Of a DNA stretch of 64,000 bases, positions 1-14,012 are shown in pieces (within the stretch, counting starts at the first letter, position 1; every line of letters begins with the position of its first letter). Origin of the DNA: Archilochus colubris. Lineage: Eukaryota > Chordata > Aves > Apodiformes > Trochilidae. A program made the translations under genes and the position numbers. Below the pieces are notes generated by a model. That model was not told the DNA's origin, ran no database searches, and was given only the letters and a program-made list of their open reading frames with translations. The DNA lies in NCBI GenBank assembly GCA_023079485.1, contig CM041092.1, forward strand, positions 10,181,127 through 10,245,126. Direction: 5' to 3'.

Positions 1-2173
1 GCATTTGGATGCAGAAACAATTTTGTGGCTCCTCTTTAGTTTTTAATGGATCATAAATAGGTGGACACTGACAGCCCTTGAACAGGTAATTTGTTTCCAT
101 AAGGGGCAGATATCTAATTCTTCTAGAAATGGGCCAGATTTCTCACCCAAGACAGAAATGCCCTGTCCATTAAGGTTTGGCTTAACTAGAGGCTGAATAA
201 TGAAGGCAGATAAATTTGTCCCACTAATTCAGAACAAAACAAAACAAAAAAGAAGCAGGGAAGATGCATACAAAGGACATTTTGAATTGTACCACCATAA
301 AGATATCAGGAGAATCTCTGACAAGTACTGCCCATTGATTTCTCATTAGAAAGGGTGCCCAGCACAAAGTGGGACTAAAACTGAACTTCTCTGCATGCTG
401 GAGCAGCAGTGTGAGCTCTGACAAATCACATCCCTGCTCTGTGACCTGGTTCTCTCAGCCATAAAATCACCCTAACTGATTTGCAGTAGACTTTAGATCT
501 AAGAGTACAGAATATAAGAGCCATGCCATGCAGCTGAAGTCAGTTGCTCTTTTGCAGCTTGTTTGCATATTTGTTAAATCAGGATTTACCATCAAAATAG
601 AACGAAAAGCAAGTGAGACCTCTGCTGCTAGCAAAGGCAATGTGAAAAAAGTAAAAACTCTTTCTAATTCTGCCATAGTTCAGGACTCATTTAAGACTTG
701 CTAAACAGCTAGTAGGTGCCATGCTTTATTTCATGTTCCTCAGTCATACAGATGCTGCCTTGACAGCCTCAGAATTTCCCCTTTATTGCCCTCTGTGACA
801 AGCTAGAGTATTTAAAATCACTTCTCTTTGCTAGATTTATTTTCTCCTCTTTCTTGCAGAAAGAAATTAGCAAGAGACCACATACGTTGTGATTAAAAAG
901 AGCTAGAAAAGTGTTATAGCTCATGCAATAGTATTTTATATTGTTTCCATGAGGGGCATTATCTCCATTAATAGTGATTGCAAATCTCTGTGTACAGGGA
1001 CATTAGCTTCCCTTATGCTTGTTACTGAAATGAAAGAAGACAACTAAAATATTACAAAGCTGCTTTATTAAGCACTTATCCTATTAAGTTACTTAGCCTT
1101 AGTCTTCACATAGGGATGGCATGACCAGAAGAATTCTCTGGGGAATTTTAGATGTAACATTAAGAAATGCAAAAGAAAGCCCTTATTCATTAGGATAAAT
1201 TTGCACAGTTATGAAATTAATCCCATGACAAAAAATGCCAACATCACAGAGGCAAGTGGCCACCTTTGAGATCTGCACCCTGGGAAGCACATCCTGGGTC
1301 TTCTGAAACACAGCATTGCTGCTCTTGCCCTCTCATGAAACTAAGGACTGGGAACCAGCAGATGGAAAATATGTTGTATATTTGTTTACTAGACCTCTGC
1401 TTTAGCCCAGCTCTTACTGAACTATTTTTATTTATTTACCTCTCTTTCCCCAAAGGGAAAGTGATTTCTTCAAAGGCTGGAGGCAAACCCTGCTGAGCAG
1501 CCAATGGATTCTTGAAGGGCTGGATGTGTCACGTACCTATGAGATGGTCAGACCTGGGCATCCACCTAGTGTACACTGAGGTTATTTCCTTGACCCTGTA
1601 AACCAAAACTGACTTGCATTTAGTGCTGTTTTCTCTGAATTTCTTTAAGTGATTTATCTTTTCCACCTTGCATCCCTGACCCTACCAATGCAGCAGCTCC
1701 TGATTGTCCCCCTCCTCCCTCTTTGCAGCACCACATCACTACTTGCATTTCAGCTTCAACAATGTTATCTTTTTTATTGTGGAAATGAGCAGCCAAGTGC
1801 TCATAAATAACATATAGGCATCACACAATGAGGGGGTCATAAAGGAGCAACTTCATGAGCTTGAGAAAGGGCTGATTTTTCAAGTGTTTTCTCAGTCCTC
1901 AAATGTCTCCCTTAGAAAGCTTTAAGGGCAGAAGGTCATAAAGGCAAAAGGTACCCAAGGTTCAGTTGCTGGGGCAGGGGGAGACAGCCCAGCTTCAGGG
2001 GTGGAAGAGAGATTCTGCATGTAGCAGAGAGACCAGGGGCTCTGAAAGAATACAAAACCTCCTCGATTTCAAAACATAGCCCACAAAACCAATCCCTGGA
2101 GGCCTGGTTCCCACCTCTGTTGGATTTCAGCCACAGAAGGAGGGTAGATGCAGTCCTAGCCTGCTTAACCATC

Positions 2174-2193
2174 ACAACAACAACAACAACAGC
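2174..2193. repeat. (CAA)n simple repeat
   Basis: About six CAA units followed by an A-rich stretch. Confidence 0.95.
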
Positions 2194-5073
2194 AAAATCT
2201 GAGCAATAAAAAAAAAGCAAACCTGAGCAACAAAAGTGATTCACCAACCACAGCCTCAGCCCCCAACCTGTGCTCTGCAGACAGCAGCTGTTTAATCCAG
2301 GTCAAAGCTGGGAGAAGGTGTCCCCTGGCTGGGTCTGCTGCTGGGAGGTATGAAGGCAGAAGATGCAGGGTGCCAGCAGACTTGCAAGTGCCCTGAGCAC
2401 CCTAGTAGAGCCAAGGATGCTTTGCCATGTGTGGTGTCCAGCTGTGAAGGCAAAGACCAGCCAGCTGAATGCCATTTTTTCCATTTTCTATGTAACAACA
2501 GACCCGGATTGTGGCCCTTTAGCTTTCTAAGGAGGATCAGTAGAGTTCATATGAAAATCAGCTCTCACTGCATTATCCATAGCAAACCAGAAAGCTGAAA
2601 TGTGTGTGTGTTTCAATTTAATTTCTTCTCTCTACGTAAATATCATTCTTTTAACTGATGGTTTAACAATTCCAGCTCCAATTTAAAAGGAACATCACAT
2701 CCTTGGTTAACAAAAGTGTTCTTACTCTTGGGTAGATCCCCTGCTGTGCTTTTCTGTTGACTTCTCAAGATCACACAGTAAATATTAACACTGGAAAACT
2801 TTTAGAAGCAGAAACAGCAACTGAGGCCCCAGAACTGTGGGGCACAGCTGGTTCCCACCCCAATTCTTCCTGCAGCCTCTGCAAACTGAGATGGCTCAGC
2901 ACCTCAAGAGATGGTGCCCTAAAGACATGACAACAAACCCAACTGCCTCTTGTGAAAACAAATAACCACGAACTGCCACACAACTTTTCTCCACGAGAGT
3001 GGAAAATATGCATGTGTGGTCCATCCATGTTCTTTCAATAACTGCTTATTTGCAAGTTCAGTCAGGAAACGATCCTCTAGTGTCAGGAAAAAGGAACCCA
3101 GGGAGAAAAGGGGTTGTGGAGCTGTGCCATACATTTCACACCCCTCTGTTTCTCTCCCACACGCATTTCAGGAGGGTGAGCTTGGTTTTGATTGTTGATG
3201 GGTTTTAAATTAAAGCAAGATCCAAACAGAAAAACAGTGCTGATCTGGAAAGCAGCAGCACTGTGACTCTGGAAACTAAGGCTTGGAGGAGCTTTGGTTG
3301 TCTCTCGGCTCTAGGTTGCCAGTAGCAAGGCATGGATGCAGTTTATCAGGTGGGGAGATTGCTGACTCCAAGGCAGGGAAGTGCCTCCTGGGGCATCCTG
3401 CAGGAAAAATACTTGGCTCCAGCATAAATACTGCCTCAGTTCACTGAAGAGACCACAAGTTTGTGGACCAGCAGAACCAACCAGAATAACCCTCCCCCCA
3501 TAACGTGTTCTTCCCTTTTCTTCTCACACCTAGGTGTGAGAAGACATGAACTGGGATCTAAGGGGAAAGAGAAAACAAAATTATACATTTTGTGGTATGA
3601 TCTCTTTCTCTGGTCCCCTCACATCTAACATTTCTCTCAAAAAACTCTCACCTCTCTCAGCTTCCTGCCCAGCTCTGTGTTTCCCTGTGGCTTGCTCTCC
3701 ATGTTCCTCTGCCTCATTCTACTGCCTCCTGGTACTATATCTATGTTCTTGTGATGTTTAGTTACATCTGTACTCAACCAGGCAACACACTGAAGACCGA
3801 GCTAGATGTGGTCTTCCCTCACAGACTTAAAATCAATTAAATCATTGTTTTTCTGCTCCTTTTTGCCCATAATCAGGCATTGTACCTTTTATGAGGCCAT
3901 GCCATAAAAGCCTCTTCAACAAGAATGAGTGACTTCTATATAAGTTTTACATACAGGTTTGGATGGAGAAATCATTACCAGCACACAGCAGCCTGAAAAG
4001 AGGAAAAGTATGAGGTGAGACAGTTGTGAAATTTTCTCAAGAAATTATCAGCTTTGGATACAAGTTTCCCCAGAATGGGATAAATTCAGTGCACCAAGAG
4101 TCAGACAAATCTGAAAAAGGCCACCAGCACAAACTACAGCTTGTTGCATCACAGACTACATCCAAGAAGGCCATGACTGCTGCATGCAAAGATACTCATA
4201 CATTGAGGAAAGTAAAGATCATCCACAACTTTCTGAACACCTAAGAGTTAAAGCACACTAGCACAACCTTCCACTCCTTAATTAGAGTTGTTGTAAAAAT
4301 ACTGTGATCTGTGGTTTTCTCCCTATCTGAAGAAAAATGGAATTTGCAACTCTTTCCCCTTATCCTCCTCCTTCACACACAATTTTGTTTCCAATGTCAA
4401 TCCTCTAGCTGACGGTAACTTTGAATTTGGATGATCTCCAATGTTCTCAAGCAATGCACTCTGTGTTGCTTGAAGACCTGTTCTTAACATTAATTTCTGA
4501 TCACACTTCTTTCTAGACAGTTAATCTGTGTTATCCCTATATGCCCTTTATGGCTGGGATGATGCCTCCCCAGGTTTTCCTAAGTTTCTTGGACAACCCT
4601 GGAACTTTACAGCTAATAAGCATTAATCACATAAAAATGATAGATTCTTAAAGGAAAAAAATCTTTGCCAAGAGGAAAACACATTGTTCCTCCAGAGGGA
4701 TATATTTAATGTTGTACAGCCAAATCAAACAAACATGCTGTAATCACCAGAATGAAACCACAGAAACAACTCAAAACAACAGCACAGGATAAATAAATAT
4801 GAACTCAAGTTCTTTGAAGAACCAGAGGAGAATGATCAGGTTTAGATGAGGAACAGCTTCTTTCTAAATGATAACATGGAAGGTAGAACTTGAGATGAAA
4901 TAAAATTAAAAAACCAACAACCCTCTTCTTCAAAACAAGTTCTGAATCCTGCTTCCTTCTTTCTTTCTAATTCTAGCACTGTAGATAACCTAGTGCCTGG
5001 CCCAAGAATGGCTACAGAGACAGCCCCAGAAAACTGATGGACAATTCCAGTTCTATTTATGTCCCCATTTTGG

Positions 5074-5100
5074 ACACAGACACACACACACCTATACACA
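5074..5100. repeat. (CA)n simple repeat, interrupted
   Basis: acacagacacacacacacac with a short tail cctatacaca. Confidence 0.9.
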
Positions 5101-8100
5101 TTTAAGTAACCCTTTTGTCCCTTATATCAACAAGAAAATTTGCAAAACCAGCATGATGCTGAAGCAAAAGTATCTATTTCATGTCTTGAGGAGGCTTGTT
5201 TACAAAGTGGTGCTCAGACCTCTCAGACCACAGGTCTTGGCAAGGGCCAGTGTCTCATTAGATGTGAGTCTGAGGGCAGCCTGAGGAATCCCCTCACCAG
5301 CCAAATACTCTCCTTCTGTGCTGTGAAAGAACAAAAGTGAAAAGGAATCATTCATGAGGAGAGAAGGACAGAATTAGTGAATAATTTACAGGTCACTGAA
5401 TGTTAATTTTGATAAGCAATAATGAGGAAATGGGCTTTAATGATTTAGAGTTCAGCTGGCCCTCTCATTAGCATATATTCAGAGAAAAAGATAACTCAGC
5501 CACTTGATCTCCTAATATACGTATTTTTGTCTAACCGTTGCAGATGAAAAAAAGAAGTATTTCTGACTAACTTAATTTTAACTGTTTCCCATTAAATCAA
5601 AGATCAATTCAGACACAGAAGCTCACGTTCCATTTGAAGTCCAATGCAGTTGCTTATGTAACATACACGGCAACAGATCTTTGACATCTCATTCTTTGAA
5701 AATCACAGCAAATTTTAAAAGTCAAGCAACAGCTGGTCTTGCTTTAGAGCTAAAAAGCAAAATATCCTTTAATTATTCTGTGCAAATAAATAATTTATTT
5801 GAATCCTTCTATTTTAAAAAGTACTAAACCTGGGTTGTTGATATCTTTGAAAGAAAGATGTGGATTTGACTGCACTTCCTTCCTCTCTACTCTGTTTTGA
5901 TTGCCTCAAACTAATTCACTCAAACATCCCCATAACTCAAACATCCTCTTTATTCACAGCAGGCATCAAAACATTTTTTTAATGTGTATGTTTGGTACTA
6001 TAGATTTATTGATATGAAGCAAGATTTATTTCCTGTCACTTAATGCCATAGTGTGGTCCACAGCTGAGTTTCATCCATCCTGCACACTTTAAAATTACAG
6101 CCATCCCACCTAAGCTGTATCACAGGTTATTCAGAAACATCTTGTAATAGACTGATACCACATTTGCTGTGAATTTAAGATGCTCAATATATCAATTAAG
6201 ACAAATTTTAGCTGTGTGCCTTGTGTCTGTAAGGGGAATGTGTTCATCAGCACATTAGTATAGAATCTGATTTTCACCCTGCTTGCAGGAAGAGAAAGAA
6301 GATATGAAGTGGGCTGCCCCAGAAATGGCACTAAATATCCCTGGAGGTACACATTGAGCCTTGATATTCATAGCTACAATGTTCTCAGGAGACCTTCATT
6401 TTGAAGGAGTTCCATATACTTTTTTTTATCACAGTCAGACTTGATATTTACAAGTGTTACTAATTTGCTTATTTTCCACCAAAAGCTGTACTAGATTGAA
6501 ATGATCTAAGATTAGGACTGAAAGCAGGCTGAGTGCTGATTCTTATTTCCTAAATGCAAATACTATAAGACAATCGATAACAAAAGTTATTTATGAAATG
6601 GCAACAGAACTGAAAACTTAGAAAAGAATGCACTTCATAAAAGGAGTGGAACGTACTCTATCTACCAGGTGTAAGTGCATGGAGGAGAATGCTGAAGAAG
6701 AAATCTGTGAAGAAACTCTGTCTCTAGAACTGTAGTTTCAGGGACTTGCAGTTGTCTCTCTTCTAAGTATCTGATCCCTGAACTGAATCTGGATCCGTAT
6801 CTGCAGTTATTTATAGCTGCAAGTAAAAGACTGGGAGAAGTGTTAAGAAAATATCTGCTGCTTCTACACTTGTCTGGAGATGAACCTGTTAGTGGTGACC
6901 TTCATAGACCACCAGAGGAATTACTTTCCCTTGGGAAAAGAATTACATTCAAGAATTTTGAGAGCAGAGGTCCTACTGAAGCTTAGTAGCACTTTCAGAA
7001 ATCTCAGCTGAATTACTGAAGATTCATGTCAAATTTCATGTCTGCCTCTAATGAAGTTATTTCCCAGGAATATTACTCAATGAACAGTTAGATGTCTATT
7101 CTTATAGACACTATAGATGTTCCACATCTGCAGATATTAATTAATTTTTGTTCATTAAATGAAAACACAGGCTGCTCTCCACAGTTGGCAAATGCTCCAT
7201 AGGCAGGAACTTTCCATAGGAGGCTTGGTTTTTGCTTTCCTTTCAGAGTGAACACTAGAAACAATTATATTGCAATTGAGAATTTTTTTGTACCATATAA
7301 TTACAAATAAGACACTATCCAGATTATTTTAAATGTCCTCAGAGGTGAAAAAGAACCCCTTGCAAAGCTTGTGGTGCCTTCGTCCCTTTGTTTTGGCTTT
7401 GTTACATTTTCACGGTGATGAAGCCAGGGTTGTGTGAAACATTCAAAACTCTGGAAAATGTCTTCAACTACTGGATAAAAAAAGGGGGGGCTTTGGTTAT
7501 TATCTTCTCTCAGGTAGATTTGGGGGGAACGGCCTAGACATGTAGTGTAAAAAGAAAACAGTAAGACTCCACTACATGGTTGGGACTTGAGAAAAAATTC
7601 CTGAGGAACTGCTATGACGTTTGTAAGCACTTGCACCAAGAGTGATGTTTTAAAAGCAGCTGCCTGTGTTTTACTTTGTTTTTCAAAAGAACATATACAC
7701 CTTCTCTGAGCAAGCTCTTTGAAACAAGACAGCCTGTTTTCAGTGCTGCCTCCACCCACAGCTGCCACAAATACTTGCTGGCACAAAGGTGCTTACACTC
7801 AGCAGCACTTGCACCCTTGACAGATCACTTCTCACAGGTAAACCACTTGGTCACCTCCTTGTTACACCTATATATTTGTGCCAGAAAAGACAGATAGCAT
7901 GTAATTCAAGCCAGGATTAAACTTGTCTGAAAACCAAGGTTGGCAAGAATTATATTTTCTGTTGTTCTGAAATCTGGTTCCAACCCAGGAAAGAACAAAG
8001 TCCATTTTTTCACGGTACTCAGAGGAAAAAAGGGTCAAAGGCCTTGGAATTGTCCTGAGACATTTGTGTTCAAGGCAGTGCCAGCATTAATAACTGTGCT

Positions 8101-8497
8101 GACAAACTGCTACACTCATTATAAATCCAAAAGAAAAGCTGTTGACTGTTTCCACTTGTAGACGACAGGTGAGTGAATTCCTGCAAAGCTGCAAGTCATA
8201 GCGAACAGTGTACAGACAAAAAGAAGGTAATGTGAGACCTATCATGCAAGTCCCCCAAACAAAGATCAAGTTCTACCAAGGCAGAGCATAAACCTGGTAC
8301 TGACTCTTTAACCACAGGACTCTTAGCTTACAGCTGGGGTTCAGAGTTTTCTGGGTGCCCATGCACCTTTGCACGAGTCAAATAAGGTGTGTGTAGCACT
8401 TCAGTCCTGGGATGGCCTCGTTTGAAAATCTAATGATGTAATGTAAACCTTGTCTGTTTAAGCATGTTATATTTCATTCCAAGGCCCTCAAGTTGCC

Positions 8498-8511
8498 TTT
8501 TTTTTTTTTTT
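8498..8511. repeat. T14 homopolymer
   Basis: Uninterrupted T run. No SINE body is recognised beside it. Confidence 0.9.
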
Positions 8512-11500
8512 ATTCCCAAAACACTGAAAAATCTAGAATGGAGACAGGCAAGTACAGGCCTGCAATTCAAAAGTTGGCACACTTGAAAATGCTGCATTCC
8601 TGATAAGAAATATAGAAAGCAAAGGGGAAGTCCTAAATCATAGCAAGGAAAGAGAGAGGGGAGGGAGAAGTGCCACAGTAATATTTCTGAAGATGAATGA
8701 TAAGAAGTGAAAGAAGACATTGCCAGCAGATATAAACCAGTCTTATTTTATCAGATCCAAGTTCCATTTTTCAGTGACCTCACCTTCAAGGAGCCATTGA
8801 CAGTAAAAAGATACATATATTGAATGCTTTTCCCAGGGAAGAGTTGAATTTACAGGAGTCCCAGCTAAGATTTAGAGCAAGAATTGATAGGCATTTCCAT
8901 AAAGGCTGAGGAAATATGAAGACTCAAGCATCAGGGAGGGAGGGAGAGAGATGGCTCCTGGCTGAACAATTTATTTCCTTGGTAAGACAAACATTTTGTT
9001 ACTACATGACAGTATCTTGAAAAGAGTTAACAACCTACAGCCAGCAAGCATTCAAGAGGGGTAATTAAAGCACCAAAATATTTTATATCAGGATTTCCTT
9101 TGCTATCTATCATGTTCTCCCATTTCCACTGGTGAGGGCAGTAAGAACTCTGCATGACAACTGCACTAATGCTAGGCAGCCTCTAAGCAACAGAAATATA
9201 TTCTCTGGGGTTCTGATTCACTCCTCTTCATCATGTCTTCACAGGGCAAGATCACTTCACAGGGAAAAATCACTTAACAGTCAGCAGTCACTTTCTATTA
9301 CATAAATTTATATTTTACCATAATTCATCAGTCATTATAAGGGAGCAGCACTTCACACAATACAATGAATTCAGGCACACCACTTGCTTGGATGGGATCA
9401 GTGCAGAATTACCACAGTCCTTACAGAAATGAGAGTAAATCAATCCCTTCCTTTGCCTTTTAGGAACTCACTGTTGTCAAATTGCATCTAATTTACTGAA
9501 AGTGATATATATAGGTTGAAGGAAAAAAACTCTTCCAAGTCAGTGCCCAGCTTCACCTGTCAGGCAACTCTATAAACATCACAGGGCTGCAGGAAACAGA
9601 AAGATTTCTAAAGAAATATTCCAGATTCTGTATTCAAGTGACTACCTGCTTTATCCATATTCCTCCCATCATCTTAGCTCTTCCATAGCCACTGTGATAA
9701 CATCCTTGCTTCACAGCAGCTGGAATCCATAGAAGCCATTAACCACTGCCAGAGTGACTTCCCACTGATGAGTCTTTTCTATTCAGTCCCTAGACCATGG
9801 TGATTCATGTTTTGACCATACACAAGCACTTCTGGAGGTCAACAGCTCTTGACCTTTGAAATTTCTCCCTTGTTGCAGCAGAACTTGTCTTTTGCACAGG
9901 ACTCAATACGAAGTCCCTGGTAGAGATGGAAAAGGCTGAAACTTGGATCATGGGATGCACACACTGTGCTACAATAATGCCAGAGGAATAGAGGGCTTGG
10001 ATTACGAGATGTACCAATACTTTATAAGAGCCTTGAGATTATTTAAATAACCCTAATACCAGGTTGAAAGGAAAAAAATACTTCAAGAAAGTAAAGTGGT
10101 TTAACTGGAAGCTGCAGAATACTTTACTAACACTGAAAAGAGATGGAGATCTGCTATACAGTTTTTAGTTCTGGGTGGGATATAAGTTCCCTGCTGAGAA
10201 ACTAAGTAGAAATTAAATTGTCAGCTCAGTCTGAGAGAGAGTGCTCGTTAGCTAAATTAATGTATGCATTTGCCTTATGGTATTGTTCCTTATTTTTCTG
10301 TGTCTCTGAAAATGGGGATAATTCTCATTTTTATCCAAGCTCTGCATTGTCTGTATTTGACAAAATAATGTTTCTTAATGACATAAAAAAAGTTTTCACC
10401 TATGTTGTTTTTATTTCAAGACATCATTGAAAAATATATGCTTTAATATTTTTTCAGCAAATGCTTTCATTTCTTTAATGGAGCTTTTTCAAGTCATTCT
10501 ACCTTTGAGAGAAGCTTGCTGATTACAGGCAGGTCTGAGAGCACAGAAGAGAAGGATATTATTAGTACCAAACCCAGAGAAATCTTGGTAAGATCAGCTT
10601 TCTAATTCAGGCAGAGCTGAGGTGCAATGTTGGTAGAAGCAGAGATCATGGTCAAAGTGCTCCCAATGAGCTGGTTACACTTTTGTGTGTAAATACAAAT
10701 TTGCAACTGGACCCTACTCTGAAGTGCCTTTGCCTTCATGTCAATGCAAACCATATGGAAAATCCACCTCCATTTGGAAATCCACCTTTAATTTGCAGGA
10801 TCTGCATCCTGTGACACAGAGAGCAGGGCACTCACTGAGCTGCAGCTTTGCTCTGGTGTGAGGAAGAAGAGTCAGTGACATTTAGGAAATGGTGACAGCC
10901 ATCAGCGATCAGGAGCTCCCTGCCTGCAGTAGACAGGTTTCCAGTTCCCACTGCTGGAAGCAAGCAGCTGAACTACAGATGATGGGATCAAGATTATTTG
11001 TAAAGTGAACTTCCTGCTCACCTTAACAGACTTAATTTCTTTATAAGCTTCCCGGTCAGAGTGGGATCTTGGGCTTTTCAACTTTGGTTTTAGGCACTTT
11101 AAATTCAGTACTTAATTTCCAGATTAATTTGTGCTGGGAAGCAATGGCTGACCACTTTGTATTGTGTGTGTTGATAATGGCACCTAATAAACAGTGATTT
11201 TCCTTATGTCTTCCTTGTGAGGTACGTAACAAAGCAAGTTGCCTTTACTACTGAATGAGTGGGCATTTCCATTTGGTAATTTGTTTTTGTTTTTTTTTTT
11301 AATAAGCACTAAGCAAGCTAAAAAAAAAAATACTACCTATTTAGAAAAACATGCAGGATGTTTTTGTACAACTTTATGGAGTTCAAACCCCAAATTATTA
11401 GCAAACTTAAGGGAGAAAACAGAGGATCAAGGCACTTCTCATATCTGAAACTTCCAAGGAACTGAGAATTTTTTCTAATGAAGAATCTGAAGCAGCATTA

Positions 11501-12664
11501 CCTGCATCTGATCCTAACTTCTGTGATACTTCTAATATTATCACAGGGAGAAAGCTATTTTGCCTTGATTAGAAGCCTTTCAAGAAAGGAGAATCTGCCT
11601 CTAGGTGACTTGTTCCAACAAGCCTTAATTCTGAAATTTCCTTTTATACCAATTACTTTCAATTAGAAAAATTATTATTCCCAGATTTTATAAAACATCA
11701 CTGATGTGGAAGAGGTCAAGATCTCTCTCTCATGACTGCTGAAAGAATAGCAGAGTCCACTATCTAATGGAAAAGAGAAAAGTATATGATATATATTTAT
11801 TTTTAGAGAGTAAGAACTTTCTGGTTCACATTTCAGAGCTTTTTTCCATATCCAAAAACAACAGGAGGAAATGAGAACAGCTCTCCTCAGCATTCTGCAA
11901 AAGCCAAGAAAAAAAGCCATTAGAAGACAGACTGGTATCACTAGGAACAGCTGGTTTATAAGCCAAGAGACCAATGGGCTTAACAAACAAGCAAGCCCTG
12001 CATGCTAGCATTTTCTTTATGCAATTCCCCACTGCTCTGAATCCAAATTTAAAGACTGAAATCCTGTCTGCTGTGAACTGCATAGGGCAAGGATTTCTCC
12101 CTAAGGAGTTTTTAGATAACATGCAGATGAGGGCTTGCTTTATAGAACAAAAGCTGTCTAGTTTGCCTTTTGGAAAAAGATGAAGACATTTTTCAGAGCA
12201 GGTTACCTAGGACCTGACCTGGATGCTCAACAGGAATCACACTTAATGTAGTTGTATTCATTATTTATTGATTCTTCAGCACTGAGTCCAGTTCATGAAC
12301 TCACTTTTCCCTTCTCTATAAAACTTTCCCAAATAACAATCCCAATAATTGTTTTTCAGTATATGAAATATTTTAGATTATAGATTTAGATTATAGACTA
12401 CATATAGAAAAAGTCCTGGATTGCTAATAGAAAAATGAACATTTTTTACATTCTGTCTTTCCTTTTACTAAGGTGCAGACCTACAGATCTAACTTGAAGT
12501 CTGTGTTTCTACTATAGAGTATTTAATGAAAATTAAATGTCTGAGCCCAGGGATAATAACTTTGTATATTTTGAGAGGAAAAAAAAACCCAAGAAAATTA
12601 AAACAATTAAGGACTAAGATCTAGATTTAAGAAGCTACTTTAATTTAAAAGGCAGAGTGATTTT

Positions 12665-12680
12665 TACATATATATATATT
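12665..12680. repeat. (TA)n short repeat
   Basis: A short alternating TA tract in an AT-rich stretch. Confidence 0.85.
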
Positions 12681-13049
12681 TTAAAACAGAAATGGATATT
12701 TTTTTTTAAACTGAAGATTATAATCATATCATCACCTGATGACTTGTGCAGCTAGGAAAGCTTGAATATTTAAAGACTCAGTAACACTTCTGCAGTCAGT
12801 TCTATCATTAGGAATATTCTCAAAGCAGGGTCTGCAGTGATGAAATTATTTCCTTCAGCATAGCAAACCGGCTCTGAATTTGGGTCTGTATTCTCTGTTG
12901 GGACAACAGAGAAAAGTGCCATAATTAATGTACAAATGTAATGTTTGCAAGAATTACGGTACCACCCCCACAGCTTCCTAACCCAAACAAGAAAAAAAAA
13001 GAAAACACATGCAATATGCCATCAGATGTGATTTGAAATGGCATCTCAC

Positions 13050-13130
13050 ATCTGAGTGACAGAGCAGAGCCAGGACTCAGCTCTTCTGTCCTCCAGACAA
13101 GTGCTTTATCCCGTACACCAAAGGATGCCC
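13050..13130 (-). mobile_element. Ancient tRNA-derived SINE relic (MIR/AmnSINE-like head)
   Basis: On the plus strand gagccaggactcagctcttc, then tgtcctccagacaagtgctt and tatcccgtacacca resemble the reverse complement of a tRNA-derived SINE head (gtgtagtggataaagcactg... ctggg(t)tc). The B-box-like part is degenerate. It is too decayed to be a functional tRNA. The family is uncertain. Confidence 0.6.
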
Positions 13131-13373
13131 CTGAGAAATGCCTTGACCAGGTTCAGCTGCCTTGAGAGAAGGCTAAACCCTTGCTAAATTTATAGCAAGG
13201 TTATCTCATTCCCACTTAACAAGAAAAAAGCCTTCTGCCTTTTTAGGAATTGGAAATGCAAAGGTGATGCTTTGCTCTAGGCTTGCTCCATGATGAGAGA
13301 GGAGACAGTATTGTTACCCAAACCCCAGGGGAGGCTGGAATACACAGCTTGTGGCCCAAGGATCCTCCACAGG

Positions 13374-13438
13374 GTGATTGGATATTGATGATCTTTAATG
13401 TCTCTTCCAACTCTAACCATTCTATGACTCTATGATTA
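13374..13438 (+). mobile_element. CR1 LINE 3' tail, short relic
   Basis: The plus strand reads tgatgatctttaatgtctct and tccaactctaaccattctat followed by gactctatgatt. This is the CR1 3' end in sense orientation with a degenerate ATTCTATG repeat. The 5' boundary is uncertain. Confidence 0.85.
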
Positions 13439-13972
13439 AGCAGAAGTGTTCCTTGAAACAGAATCTTTGAAAAGTCATGGGATTTTTTTTGTCTAAAGTG
13501 TTGTTTGTCACTCTTATCTCAACATTCAGTTAACGTGTTAGGTAATCCCCACATGTAACACCAAGATTTAGATTAGGAACAAAGTGTGTCAGTTCAATCT
13601 TTGAATCCTTTTGCCTTCAGAGAGCAATATCAGCTCTTAAATGCTACCTGAGAATTGTTTCTAGCAGTGAATTTATATGTAGATGTTTCCAGTGCAGGAT
13701 TAATCTGCTGCCATCCTGTCACCCTGCTATCACTGCAAAGCCCTTTCCATGGATTTGTAAATGAGGCTGCAGTGACCAGCCACAGCTTTTAAAGGTAGGA
13801 GCTCCTTCTTTTGGCTTCTCAGGATGGAGATCTCACTGGGGCACACAGAGAGATCACCCCTGGAGGCTACAGATGTGAAAAAACTGAGCCTGAATTTGAA
13901 ATCCTGGAATAACTCTGCTGACTACACTGAAATTATGTAGGTAGTGAAACCACTGCTTGCTGAACATGTTAC

Positions 13973-14012
13973 CTGGTATCAGTATCATGGTGCTGGTATC
14001 AGTACCATATGA
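13973..14012. repeat. 20-bp tandem duplication
   Basis: ctggtatcagtatcatggtg is followed directly by ctggtatcagtaccatatga. The first 12 bases are identical, with divergence toward the end. Confidence 0.8.

Noticed and set aside
7301..7786. 161-codon open frame on the minus strand, the longest in the window
   Set aside because: No recognisable domain or family wording, no start context or neighbouring exon logic, and it lies in repeat-poor non-coding sequence. A chance open frame is the simplest reading.
13050..13130. Functional tRNA gene
   Set aside because: Only tRNA-like wording remains; the cloverleaf arms and B box are degraded, and it fits a SINE relic better.
13644..13715. Candidate kalirin-7 terminal exon: acceptor-like gtgacag followed by Asp-Gly and a stop after 23 codons
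   Set aside because: After Asp-Gly the peptide (SRLILHWKHLHINSLLETIL) does not resemble the kalirin-7 tail and does not end in STYV.
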